Shown here piece after piece: positions 9,617 through 18,472 of a DNA stretch of 64,000 nucleotides. The DNA is from Aquimarina agarilytica ZC1. GTDB lineage: Bacteria; Bacteroidota; Bacteroidia; Flavobacteriales; Flavobacteriaceae. Under the pieces are notes generated by a model. That model saw only the letters and a program-made list of their open reading frames with translations. It was not told where the DNA came from and did not search any database. Numbering within the stretch: the stretch's first letter is position 1; every line of letters begins with the position of its first letter. Made by a program: the position numbers and the translations under genes. The stretch is taken from NCBI RefSeq assembly GCF_000255455.1, contig NZ_JH621254.1, positions 78,660 to 142,659 on the forward strand, read 5' to 3'.

Positions 9617-10168
9617 ATGTTTGTTATTTCAAAAATAAAATATTTAGTCTTGTTTATTTTGTTTAGTGCATGTCAAACTAAAGTCACTAATTTGGATATT
9701 AATAATAAGGAACTAAGCTTAGTTAATGGTAAAATGCTCTACAAAAAACAACCTTATACTGGAATGCTTTTTTCAAAAACAGATACTCTCATTATGTATA
9801 AAAGCACTTATGTAAATGGTAAAAAAGATGGAATTGAACAAAAGTTTTTTTTTAATGGGGATTTAGCAGAACAACGATTTTATACTCAAGGTAAAAAATC
9901 GGGAACGCACCGTGCATGGTGGAATAAAGATCAGCTAAAGTATGAATATCACTTTGATAATAATGCTAATTACAACGGCATACTACACGAGTGGTATAGT
10001 AATGGACAGTTATTTAAAAAGTTTAACTATATAAATGGTAAAGAGGATGGGAAGCAAAAAATTTGGGATGCCACAGGAAGAATTAAAGCAAACTATACAG
10101 TAATCAATGGGGAACGCTTTGGATTAATTGAATCAAAAAATTGTAAACCTATCACTAATGTTGAATAA
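9617..10168 (+). CDS. Lipoprotein with MORN-like repeats (YwqK-type)
   Basis: Signal peptide with lipobox FSAC (C19). The mature part consists of short repeats of the toxin-antitoxin YwqK/MORN-variant kind, for example YVNGKKDGIEQKFFFNG, YTQGKKSGTHRAWW and YINGKEDGKQKIWD. Such repeats form extended beta sheets; the function is unknown. The 3' end overlaps the SCO gene by 11 bp, so translation of the two is probably coupled. Confidence 0.78.
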   Translation: MFVISKIKYLVLFILFSACQTKVTNLDINNKELSLVNGKMLYKKQPYTGMLFSKTDTLIMYKSTYVNGKKDGIEQKFFFNGDLAEQRFYTQGKKSGTHRAWWNKDQLKYEYHFDNNANYNGILHEWYSNGQLFKKFNYINGKEDGKQKIWDATGRIKANYTVINGERFGLIESKNCKPITNVE

Positions 10169-10856
10169 TAAAATCCTTACACCACTATTTTTAGCTCTTA
10201 TTTTTTTTGTTTCGTGCAAACAAAAGTCGGAAAAAAAACTACTTAAAAGTGAATTGACTGATACTCAGATTTCGACAAAAATTGATGTAAAAAAGTTACC
10301 CTATTTTAATACTCCTGATTTTAATCCAACTTGGTTGCCTAACGATGGTGAGTTAAAAGATGTACATAAAATTCCTAGTTTTAATTTTAAAAATCAATTA
10401 GGTAATGAGATTACTAACAAAACTTTAGAAGGTAAAATTTATGTAGCTAGCTTCTTTTTTACAACTTGCCCTAACATTTGCATACAACTTGCTAAAAATA
10501 TGAGGGAATTACAAGAAATATATGCTAAAGATGATGAAATTAAATTAGTTTCCCATACCGTTTGGCCTAGTGTTGACACTGTAGAAGTTTTAAAAGAATA
10601 TGGTGAACGCCAAGATATTAATCCAGAAAAATGGTATTTATTAACTGGTAATAAAGAAAAAATTTATGAGTTAGCTAGAGAAGCCTATTTTGCTGACGAT
10701 TTGTACAAACAAACTAAAGATGCTAATCGTTTTATACATACCGAAAATTTAATACTTGTAGACAAAAATAGCCATATTCGTGGGGTATATAGCGGAACAT
10801 TACCTACAGAAATTAAACGTATAGAAAGGCATATTAATATCTTAAAAAAGGAATAA
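10158..10856 (+). CDS. SCO1/SenC-family copper/thiol protein
   Basis: Thioredoxin-fold lipoprotein (lipobox C20). The copper-binding/redox motif CPNIC is at C104 and C108, and the conserved histidine H194 lies in FIHTENLILVD. SCO proteins deliver copper to the CuA site of cytochrome oxidase or act as thiol-disulfide reductases. I chose the ATG at 10158 because it gives a proper lipoprotein signal; the frame opens 30 bp further upstream, which would add an atypical N-terminus. It is translationally coupled to the MORN-repeat lipoprotein. Confidence 0.88.
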   Translation: MLNNKILTPLFLALIFFVSCKQKSEKKLLKSELTDTQISTKIDVKKLPYFNTPDFNPTWLPNDGELKDVHKIPSFNFKNQLGNEITNKTLEGKIYVASFFFTTCPNICIQLAKNMRELQEIYAKDDEIKLVSHTVWPSVDTVEVLKEYGERQDINPEKWYLLTGNKEKIYELAREAYFADDLYKQTKDANRFIHTENLILVDKNSHIRGVYSGTLPTEIKRIERHINILKKE

Positions 10857-11375
10857 GTTGCTATCCTATTCCACTTACCTAAAATTAGTTTTCTCAAAAA
10901 AACAACATTATTACTTTTTCATTTATGAATTTTTGTAATTTTTAACTATAAATAATTGATATATAGGTATTTGTATATTAATTTTAAGTAAAATATACAA
11001 ACCCGATTTTAAAATAATCCTTAGTATAAACTCCGTATTCATTTCAATAATATTCGGAGAATAATTATTACCAAAAAAAACATTAATCTGCATTAGAACC
11101 TGATTACATAAAAAGTTTGTAGGGTTTTTTACTTTTGTGATTATAATTTGGTTTAAAAAAATTATTTTCGTATAGGTCAGTTATGTATACATGATTTTTT
11201 TGTAAGTGTCTTTTTAGCTCAAACAGTATTTAATTTTTTAAGGGCTTGTTAAAATTTTAAACTAAAAACTGCTGTTTTCGATGCTTTTATTACGCAAAAT
11301 TCAATTATAATCATGTTATATGGTATAGAGATATGCAAATAATATGAACATTAACTTAAACAACTACAAATTATT
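10857..11375. other. 519-bp AT-rich intergenic region before the LPMO gene
   Basis: No gene, tRNA or repeat is recognisable. One -7 box match (TACTTTTG, 11130-11137) would give a leader of about 230 nt. No strong terminator follows the SCO gene. The length suggests a regulated promoter for the LPMO gene. Confidence 0.4.
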
Positions 11376-13658
11376 ATGAAATCGAACACATTGTTAAACA
11401 ATTATTTTATTAGAGCTATGGCCATGGCATTATTTTTAATTTCGGGCCAATCAATTTTTGCTCACGGTACAGTAACAAATCCGCCAAGTCGTGTATGGAT
11501 TTGTTTCCAAGAAAATCCTGAAAGTCCAGATTCACCAGCTTGTCAAGCAGCTATTTTAGGTTACGGAACTCAGGCTTTTTATGACTGGAATGAGGTAGCT
11601 CGAATGGATGCTGGCGGAAGACATCGTATTATATTACCAGATGGTAATTTAGCTAGTGCAGGAAGACCTGATAAATATGGAGGCTTAGACCAAGTAAGAG
11701 ATGACTGGGTTACTACACCTGTTAAACCAGGTCCTTTTACAGTAACTTGGACAAATACTGCTCCACATCAAACATTATACTATGATGTATACATCACAAA
11801 AGCCGATTGGACTCCAGACCAACCATTAACTTGGGATAGTTTGGAGCGCTTAGTTCGTACAGATCCTAGAGCAGCATCAGCTACCGATAATATTGACGTT
11901 GTATTACCACAGCGCTCAGGTAAACATGTTATTTTTAGTGTTTGGCAACGCTCACTTACTCCTGAAGCTTTTTACTCAACTAGTGATGTTGATTTTGGAG
12001 CTAACTCACAGGTAAGTTTACCTCCTATTGCTACTTTTACTAGTGATAATGGTCGTTGTGGTGGTCCAGATGTTAGTTTTAGCGCGGCTAATTCATCTGA
12101 TCCAAACGGTGATGCATTAACATATTCATGGGATTTTGGTGATGGAACAACAGCTGAAGGAGTTGAAGTTTCTCATAGTTACACTAATTTAGACAGTGCA
12201 ACTGTTACTTTAACAGTAAGTGATGGACAATTTAGTACTCCTTCTGTAGAAACAATAAGTCTAGTAGTTGAATCGGATTGTGTAGAACCAGTTTGTACTT
12301 TTGATACTCCTTTAGCAGGTGCATTACCTTCTATTAATTCTTCTTATGAAAATATTCATGTTATAGGTGATAATGGTCCAAGCTTAAGCAATGTTGCCAG
12401 TTTCAACATTAATTGGGATCTCGGAAATAATGGTTTATATCAATTTTCATTAAATACAAATAATGGTTTCCCAAGTTGGTTCATTGATTTAGGTTCCGAT
12501 GCCACGTATAATTTCAATGCTGCTGAGCCTCAAGTAACCATTACAGGTACTAATATCGATGGTTTAGACGGAACTTATTATGTAACACTTGATGGTGATA
12601 ATTTTGTTCTAGTTTCAACTGAATTTGGCTTTACCATATACTTTAGTAACTCTGATACTACTCCAGATTGTGATGGTTCTCCTGTAGTAGTAACTCCTAC
12701 AAATACAGCTCCAGTTGCTGCTTTAACAAGCGATGTAACTACTGGTACTAGTCCTTTATCAGTTTCTTTTAATGCATCTGGTTCCACTGATGCTGATGGA
12801 GATGATTTGACTTATAGTATAAATTATGGTGATGGAAATACAGGATCAGGTGCTACGTCGACACATATTTATACTACAACAGGTAATTACACCGCTACGG
12901 TAACCGTAACTGATGGTAATGGAGGTTCAGATACAGCTTCAGTCAACATTATTGTTAATGAAAATGATGAAGATGAAGACGACGATACAATTATAGGAAC
13001 TCCGACAGGTGATTGTAATTTTGGTGCTCCAATAAGCAGCCCATTAACCACTATAATTGATTCCTATGAATATATACATGTATTGGGTACTAATGGACCA
13101 AATTTAGACAATGCAACTAGGTTTACAGTAAATTGGGATTTAGCAAATAATGGTTTATACCAATTTTCATTTAACTTAAACGTAGCTCCTTGGTATATTG
13201 ATTTCTCAGATGCTATTCAAAACTTTAATGAATCAAATTCTGAAATCACTTTAACCGATACTGGTATTACTGGTTTAGATGGTGATTATTATGCAAGCAT
13301 TGACAATGGAAACTTTGTATTGGTAGCTGATGACTTTACTATTTACTTTAGTAATTCTGCAACAGCTCCTAATTGTTCAACTAATACATCTGGAGCAAAA
13401 AATACAACTGAAGAATTAAATTTCACTATATTTCCAAATCCAGCAGTATCAAGTATATCCATACTTAATAATGTAGATTTAAAGAATAGTGTAATTACTA
13501 TTTCGGATCTTACTGGTAAACAGGTAAAATCTTTACATGTTAGTGAAAATACTACGAATATATCTTTAGATATTTCTGGTATGACTTCAGGCTTTTATTT
13601 AGTAAGAGTTTTAAATGCTTCTGGTACAAGTCGTACTTTAAAATTAATAGTTGAATAA
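11376..13658 (+). CDS. Secreted AA10 lytic polysaccharide monooxygenase with PKD domains and T9SS sorting signal
   Basis: Predicted copper enzyme for oxidative cleavage of chitin or cellulose. The signal peptide ends at A29, exposing H30 (HGTVTNPPSR) as the mature N-terminus, the amino-terminal half of the copper histidine brace. H131 (TAPHQTLYYDVY) is the second histidine and F207 (TSDVDF) fits the axial Phe of AA10. After the catalytic domain (30-210) come PKD 1 (about 217-302), module A (about 307-432), PKD 2 (about 440-528), an acidic linker (DEDEDDD), module A' (about 547-666), and a type A T9SS C-terminal domain (about 676-760, starting FTIFPNPA). The two A modules share the INWDLGNNGLYQFS and DGLDGTYY patterns and match no family I recognise; they may bind carbohydrate. 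The T9SS tail predicts export through type IX secretion. The regiochemistry and substrate cannot be read from sequence. Confidence 0.9.
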   Translation: MKSNTLLNNYFIRAMAMALFLISGQSIFAHGTVTNPPSRVWICFQENPESPDSPACQAAILGYGTQAFYDWNEVARMDAGGRHRIILPDGNLASAGRPDKYGGLDQVRDDWVTTPVKPGPFTVTWTNTAPHQTLYYDVYITKADWTPDQPLTWDSLERLVRTDPRAASATDNIDVVLPQRSGKHVIFSVWQRSLTPEAFYSTSDVDFGANSQVSLPPIATFTSDNGRCGGPDVSFSAANSSDPNGDALTYSWDFGDGTTAEGVEVSHSYTNLDSATVTLTVSDGQFSTPSVETISLVVESDCVEPVCTFDTPLAGALPSINSSYENIHVIGDNGPSLSNVASFNINWDLGNNGLYQFSLNTNNGFPSWFIDLGSDATYNFNAAEPQVTITGTNIDGLDGTYYVTLDGDNFVLVSTEFGFTIYFSNSDTTPDCDGSPVVVTPTNTAPVAALTSDVTTGTSPLSVSFNASGSTDADGDDLTYSINYGDGNTGSGATSTHIYTTTGNYTATVTVTDGNGGSDTASVNIIVNENDEDEDDDTIIGTPTGDCNFGAPISSPLTTIIDSYEYIHVLGTNGPNLDNATRFTVNWDLANNGLYQFSFNLNVAPWYIDFSDAIQNFNESNSEITLTDTGITGLDGDYYASIDNGNFVLVADDFTIYFSNSATAPNCSTNTSGAKNTTEELNFTIFPNPAVSSISILNNVDLKNSVITISDLTGKQVKSLHVSENTTNISLDISGMTSGFYLVRVLNASGTSRTLKLIVE

Positions 13659-13697
13659 CATATTGTTTGATATTCTTTCAAATAATTTTCTCAATAA

Positions 13698-13728
13698 AAA
13701 ACGACCTTCTAAAATAGAAGGTCGTTTT
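13698..13728. terminator. Bidirectional terminator between LPMO and AraC genes
   Basis: A perfect 14-bp stem (13698-13711 with 13715-13728) with an AAA loop and A/T runs on both sides. It separates the convergent LPMO (+) and AraC (-) genes and can serve both. Confidence 0.9.
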
Positions 13729-13792
13729 GTTTTATTTAAGACTTAGCATTCAATTATTCATAACGAAGTTCTATTTCATAACCCGGGTGAAA

Positions 13793-14713
13793 TTATTGTT
13801 CTCGGTATAACCAATACTTTTCATATCGATTATATTGCTCGTTTCTGAACTGTTCTGGTGTTTGTTTCGTTATTCTTTTAAACAACCTTATAAAATAGGA
13901 ATTATCCTTGTAATTTAATTCTTCGGCTATAGAGGCTATTGATAAATCTGAATGTATGATCAATCGTTTGGCTTCTAAAATAATACGATCCGTCATTATC
14001 TCAGAGGGCTTCTTCCCTACTGTTTTTTTACATAAATAATTCAATTGCCTATCTGTAATATTCATTTTTTTTGAATAGCAGGAAATTGGACGATGCATTT
14101 TAAAATATTTATCTACTAAAGCTTCATAGCGGTGTAATTGCAATAAATCATAACCATACAAAGTACTTGTTTCTTCTTTTTCAGGATAAATTCTAGACAA
14201 TTCAATAAACATTGCATTTAAATACATTCTAATCATATCCTGATATTTCAATGACCTATTTTGATATTCCTTATAAATCAATTCATACTTGAGTACAATC
14301 TCATCTTTTTCTTTAGTGGTCAGCTTTACATATGGCGAACTAAACGTAGAATTAAAAAAAGGAAAGTTTGTTAACCTATCTGTATTAAAATCATGAAGAA
14401 AAAAATCTTTAGTAAAAAATAAAATATAGCCATCAACATCTTCAGAAACATTCCATTGGTGAATTTGTCCAGGCGAAATAATAAACATTGCCCCTTCTGA
14501 TACTTCGTACTCTAAAAAATCAATGGTATGCTTTCCGGTACCATCTGTAACCAATAAAATTAGGTAAAAATCATGGCCATGCGGTTTTTCTATGAATAAG
14601 TTTTCCTGAACATGTTCTCTAAAATTTCTGATATAAAAATTGCTTTCAAACTTCATACAGTTATTATAATCATCAAAATTTGAAATTTTAAAAACAGGAA
14701 GACTTGAATTCAT
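13793..14713 (-). CDS. AraC-family transcriptional regulator
   Basis: A 306-residue protein with an N-terminal AraC-type cupin (HDFYLILLVTDG; EGAMFIISPGQIHQW) and a C-terminal double helix-turn-helix (about 205-300) ending in the typical FKRITKQTPEQFRN signature. The cupin suggests small-ligand sensing. It is transcribed divergently from the Nit1C cluster across 325 bp, and is isolated from the LPMO gene by a terminator. It is therefore the best candidate for local regulator of the nit genes; this link is an inference from position. Confidence 0.88.
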   Translation of the reverse strand: MNSSLPVFKISNFDDYNNCMKFESNFYIRNFREHVQENLFIEKPHGHDFYLILLVTDGTGKHTIDFLEYEVSEGAMFIISPGQIHQWNVSEDVDGYILFFTKDFFLHDFNTDRLTNFPFFNSTFSSPYVKLTTKEKDEIVLKYELIYKEYQNRSLKYQDMIRMYLNAMFIELSRIYPEKEETSTLYGYDLLQLHRYEALVDKYFKMHRPISCYSKKMNITDRQLNYLCKKTVGKKPSEIMTDRIILEAKRLIIHSDLSIASIAEELNYKDNSYFIRLFKRITKQTPEQFRNEQYNRYEKYWLYREQ

Positions 14714-15003
14714 ATAAGGGGGAACTAAACATTAATATCAATACTCTTTCAAAAAGCATAAATACTTATTTATTGTCGTAAATAAAATTAAAACCTTATA
14801 AAATAAGTACAAATACTTAAAATTAATCTTTAGCAACCTCAATTGCATTATAGTAATGTTAATTAACATTTAACAAGAAATAAAGCTTTAAAAAACCCTT
14901 TTTTCTTACAAAAAAATCATTAAAAACAGATTACACATGTAAAAAGTTCAATTTGTGCTATTATTTGTTAGTTCCGTACCGTACAAAAAATACTTAAGTA
15001 ATA

Positions 15004-15011
15004 TATGTTTG
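15004..15011 (+). promoter_or_regulatory. Candidate -7 box for the Nit1C operon in a divergent promoter region
   Basis: TATGTTTG fits TAnnTTTG and would start a leader of about 20 nt before the ATG at 15039. No -33 TTG lies at the usual distance, as expected for an activator-dependent promoter. A tandem CGTAC CGTAC at 14975-14984, just upstream, is a possible but unproven regulator site. The rest of 14714-15038 is AT-rich and shows no gene. Confidence 0.4.
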
Positions 15012-15038
15012 TATTATCAATTTAAAACAATATAAATT

Positions 15039-15521
15039 ATGCCAACAGTAGAAAAAGCAATGCACAAAGACGGAGATTTTTTTGTGGACTATGAAGACAA
15101 AGTATTTGAAGATGTAAAAGCGAAACCAGGTGAAAAAGCTTTAGTAACATTTCATACCGTAGCCTTTGAAGGATCTATCGGATTAGTAAATATTTTATCT
15201 GCGACTAGATTACAACGTAAAGGTTTTGAAACTTCAATTTTATTATACGGACCTGGAGTTACTTTAGGTATTCAACGTGGTTTTCCAACATTAGGTAGTG
15301 AAGCCTTCCCTGGTCATCAAAATTATGCTGCTCGTTTGAAAAAATTTATGGACGAAGGTGGTAAAGTATATGCTTGTCGTTTTGCTTTACAAGCATTATA
15401 TGGTCACGGTGAGCCTTCATTATTACCAGGCATCCAACCAATAAGTCCTTTAGATGTAATGGATATTCAGTTGATTCATAGAAATGAAAATGCTTTTGTA
15501 TTACATACTTGGACGATGTAG
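15039..15521 (+). CDS. Nit1C protein 1, MSMEG_0572/Sll0783 family
   Basis: A 160-residue soluble protein that I recognise as the MSMEG_0572/Sll0783 nitrogen-starvation family (NitB position of Nit1C). Visible features are [19 protein letters not shown], a glycine-rich [38 protein letters not shown] and [14 protein letters not shown]; the fold looks DsrE/F-like. Synechocystis Sll0783 is induced by nitrogen starvation and was linked to PHB accumulation, but the biochemical function is unknown. It is first in the cluster and 150 bp from the nitrilase, much further than the other genes are from each other. Confidence 0.88.
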   Translation: MPTVEKAMHKDGDFFVDYEDKVFEDVKAKPGEKALVTFHTVAFEGSIGLVNILSATRLQRKGFETSILLYGPGVTLGIQRGFPTLGSEAFPGHQNYAARLKKFMDEGGKVYACRFALQALYGHGEPSLLPGIQPISPLDVMDIQLIHRNENAFVLHTWTM

Positions 15522-15538
15522 ACCCATTTTCTATTTAA

Positions 15539-15623
15539 AAGGACATATGATTAAAAGGAATTTAAGATATAAACTCATAACAAAGTTCTAACCATAATCC
15601 CAGTGTAATAGTCATATGTCCTT
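15539..15623 (+). repeat. Long-range inverted repeat between nit genes 1 and 2
   Basis: The 12-base arm AAGGACATATGA (15539-15550) is the exact reverse complement of 15612-15623, with 61 nt between them. The pairing extends outward through TTTAAA on both sides with a small bulge, and TTTTTT follows at 15632-15637. It could be an mRNA stem that partly terminates transcription or stabilises the first-gene transcript. Confidence 0.6.
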
Positions 15624-15671
15624 ATTTAAAGTTTTTTAAGATTAATAATAAGGTAAAATATCAAATAAATA

Positions 15672-16664
15672 ATGTTCAAAAAAACCATTGTAAAAGCGGC
15701 AGCAGTTCAAATAGCCCCTGTACTCGAAAGTAGGTCTGGGACCTTAGGTAAAGTGGCAGATGCTATAGTAGAAGCCAGTAAACATGATACTGATATTATT
15801 GTTTTTCCTGAAACTTTAGTACCAAACTATCCTTATTTTTCTTTTATAAAACCTGCAGTTAGTATCCGTAAAGACCACACTAAACTTTATGAAGAAAGTG
15901 TTGTAGTACCAAGTGAATCTACTGATTTTATAGGAAGCTTAGCGAAAGAACATCAAATGGTAGTTGTTTTGGGAGTAAATGAGCGTGACAAAGGCACTTT
16001 ATACAATACGCAACTGGTTTTTGATACCACAGGTGAATTGGTATTAAAACGCCGAAAAATAACACCAACCTATCATGAACGTATGATTTGGGGACAAGGC
16101 GATGGTAGTGGCTTAAAAGCAGTAGATACTTCGATCGGTCGAATTGGCGCCTTAGCTTGTTGGGAACATTACAATCCTTTAGCTCGTTTTGCGCTTATGA
16201 ATGATAACGAAGAAATTCATTGTAGTCAATTTCCAGGATCTATGGTGGGCCAAATATTTGCCGATCAAATGGAGGTTACTATGAGACATCATGCCCTAGA
16301 ATCTGGATGTTTTGTAATTAACTCTACAGGTTTTTTACACCCAGAACAAGTACAAGAAATTACAGGTGATGAAAAAATGCAGAAAGTACTTGATAAAGGA
16401 TGTTTTACTGCTATTATTTCTCCCGAAGGAGTAATTATTTCCGATGTACTAACCGAAGGTGAAGGTATTGTATATGCCGAAATGGATATGTCATTAATTA
16501 CCAAAAGAAAGCGAATGATGGATTCCGTAGGACATTATTCAAGACCCGAACTTTTATCACTTAATATTGATAAAAGACCTAAGAATTTAATGTATGAAAG
16601 CCAAGACTTAATGAGCAATAAGGAGGCAAATCAACAAGAGATTCCTTTAGAAAATAGCTTTTAA
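15672..16664 (+). CDS. Nit1C nitrilase, Nit6803 type
   Basis: Branch 1 nitrilase, predicted to hydrolyse a nitrile to acid plus ammonia. The Glu-Lys-Cys triad is E47 ([12 protein letters not shown]), K129 ([12 protein letters not shown]) and C163 ([14 protein letters not shown]), each exactly six residues before the residues of Synechocystis Nit6803 as I recall them. At 330 residues it is full length. The CWEHY context and neighbouring genes identify it as the Nit1 subfamily (NitC). The natural nitrile substrate of these clusters is not established. Confidence 0.93.
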   Translation: MFKKTIVKAAAVQIAPVLESRSGTLGKVADAIVEASKHDTDIIVFPETLVPNYPYFSFIKPAVSIRKDHTKLYEESVVVPSESTDFIGSLAKEHQMVVVLGVNERDKGTLYNTQLVFDTTGELVLKRRKITPTYHERMIWGQGDGSGLKAVDTSIGRIGALACWEHYNPLARFALMNDNEEIHCSQFPGSMVGQIFADQMEVTMRHHALESGCFVINSTGFLHPEQVQEITGDEKMQKVLDKGCFTAIISPEGVIISDVLTEGEGIVYAEMDMSLITKRKRMMDSVGHYSRPELLSLNIDKRPKNLMYESQDLMSNKEANQQEIPLENSF

Positions 16665-16724
16665 ACTTCTTACAAAGACAAAAAAAGAATTATCCCTTTA
16701 TTGAGACTTTAAAATACAGTAACT

Positions 16725-17843
16725 ATGAATAATACATTAACATTACAAGACAATCATACATTACTGAATGATATTCAAACACAAGGCATTCGTTTAGAAG
16801 GTTCACAGGACCTTAGCGTTCGTGAAGGGGGAGCTGGACCAACAGATCATAAAGCAGTGACTATTTTTAATACCACGATTATGATCCCTGTATTTAGTCA
16901 TGCAGCTAAAAACTCTCCTTTTGTAGCCACTACTCCATCAAAAATGGGGTATGCTTCATTAAAAAAAGAGGGTAAAATACTCACTACCATTAGGTTTATA
17001 GGTGAACCCAAATTTTATAAAGAAGAAAGTTCCGACGGTATTCCTTTTTGGAAAATTGCGCGACTACATAGTAAGGATGTTTTAGCTACCACAGTACTTC
17101 AAAATTGTATTCGTTACAAAGAAAAAGAAACATCGTGCCAATTCTGTGCCATAGGTGAATCATTAAAATATGATACTACTATTGCCTACAAAAAACCACA
17201 TCATTTAGCCGAAGTGGCTAAAGTCGCTGTAGCACTTGATGGTGTTTCTCAATTTATAATGACCACAGGTACACCTGCCAGCAGTGATCGTGGTGCTAAA
17301 ATACTCTTTGAGAGTGTTACAGCTGTAAGAGAAGTTGTTGATATTCCCATACAGGTACAATGTGAACCGCCTGATGATTTTAACTGGTTTTGCATGTTAA
17401 AAGAAGCTGGAGCTAGCTCCATAGGTATGCATTTGGAAGCAGTTACTGATCGTGTTCGAAATAAAATAATGCCTGGTAAAGCCAGTGTATCACTCGATTT
17501 TTATTTTAAAGCATTTAAAGAAGCCGTTAGCGTATTTGGTAAAGGAAATGTAAGCACATACATTTTAGCTGGTTTAGGTGACACCCAAGAAGAAATTTTA
17601 GAAATGTCTGAAAAATTAATTGCTATTGGCGTGTATCCTTTTGTAGTACCTTTTGTCCCCATCCGAAATACACCATTGGAAAATCATGCTTCACCTGAAA
17701 AGGAATATATGCATGGAATTTTAGATCCTTTAGCCGAGGCTTTAGTCAAAGCCGAAATGACATCGGACACTTTAGAATCTGGTTGTGCTAAATGTGGCGC
17801 TTGTTCCACATTAGCAAGCTTTGAAAAAAAATACAGCGCATGA
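16725..17843 (+). CDS. Nit1C radical SAM protein, MSMEG_0568 family
   Basis: A 372-residue predicted radical SAM enzyme (NitD position). The cysteines that fit the cluster loop are C128, C138 and C141, a C-X9-C-X2-C spacing in place of the usual CX3CX2C. GGAGPTDH near residue 35 and QCEPPDD, GMHLEAVTDRVRNKIMPGKA and YILAGLGDTQEE in the barrel are family-like. The C-terminus has another Cys triplet, C354-X2-C357-X2-C360, possibly for an auxiliary FeS cluster. Biotin-synthase-like barrel features suggest radical chemistry on a small molecule; the reaction is unknown. Its stop overlaps the next start (ATGA). Confidence 0.88.
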   Translation: MNNTLTLQDNHTLLNDIQTQGIRLEGSQDLSVREGGAGPTDHKAVTIFNTTIMIPVFSHAAKNSPFVATTPSKMGYASLKKEGKILTTIRFIGEPKFYKEESSDGIPFWKIARLHSKDVLATTVLQNCIRYKEKETSCQFCAIGESLKYDTTIAYKKPHHLAEVAKVAVALDGVSQFIMTTGTPASSDRGAKILFESVTAVREVVDIPIQVQCEPPDDFNWFCMLKEAGASSIGMHLEAVTDRVRNKIMPGKASVSLDFYFKAFKEAVSVFGKGNVSTYILAGLGDTQEEILEMSEKLIAIGVYPFVVPFVPIRNTPLENHASPEKEYMHGILDPLAEALVKAEMTSDTLESGCAKCGACSTLASFEKKYSA

Positions 17844-18460
17844 TATATTTCCAAACAAAAAAACAAGAAACGGGATTAGATTTTATAGATATTAATATTC
17901 CTAGTAATAATGCACAATTAGATGCTTATTATGAAACTAGAAAGCAAATCTTTTGCAAAGAACAACAGCTTTTTGAAAATACTGATTATGACGAAAATGA
18001 CTACTGCTCTATTCCTATCATAGCCTTAAATCATTACTTGGGTTCGCCCGATAAAGTTGTCGGTGTAGTTCGCATTTTTGAAACTAAAGAACGAGAATGG
18101 TTTGGTGGTAGACTTGGAGTAATTAAAGACTATCGCACGTTTTCAAAATTTGTGTGCCCTAACCTATTTAAAGATAAAAAAATCTCTCCACTGTATCAAA
18201 TGTCTATTGCTGCTGGTTTAATTTATAGAGCAGTATCCTTAGCAAATTATATTGGTTGTGACAAATTTTCTGCCCATGTACAGGAACAAAATGTGAAATT
18301 ATTTAAGCGTTTACACTGGAATGTAGTTGACCAAATTGAATTACATGGAGTAAAACACTTTTTAATGGAAGCCGATTTAGATGCCTATCCAGCAACTCCT
18401 ATTTATACTTCGACTGTTGCCAATAGCGAAGTATTAATTAAACTATTAAAAGTAGCCTAA
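17840..18460 (+). CDS. Nit1C acetyltransferase-like protein, MSMEG_0567/Sll0786 family
   Basis: A 206-residue GNAT-fold protein (NitE position). It has an N-terminal YETRKQIFCKEQQLF motif, the core GVVRIFE and GGRLGV, and a FSAHVQEQNVKLFKRLHW segment like that of autoinducer-synthase/PEP-CTERM-associated GNATs. It overlaps the radical SAM gene by 4 bp and precedes the AIR-synthase-like gene by 12 bp. Some bacteria fuse this domain to the next protein, which supports a shared function. The acyl donor and acceptor are unknown. Confidence 0.87.
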   Translation: MIYFQTKKQETGLDFIDINIPSNNAQLDAYYETRKQIFCKEQQLFENTDYDENDYCSIPIIALNHYLGSPDKVVGVVRIFETKEREWFGGRLGVIKDYRTFSKFVCPNLFKDKKISPLYQMSIAAGLIYRAVSLANYIGCDKFSAHVQEQNVKLFKRLHWNVVDQIELHGVKHFLMEADLDAYPATPIYTSTVANSEVLIKLLKVA

Positions 18461-18472
18461 TTAATAAAAAAA

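Noticed and set aside
10685..10897. 70-residue minus-strand open frame
   Set aside because: It overlaps the SCO gene and is low complexity; judged a shadow.
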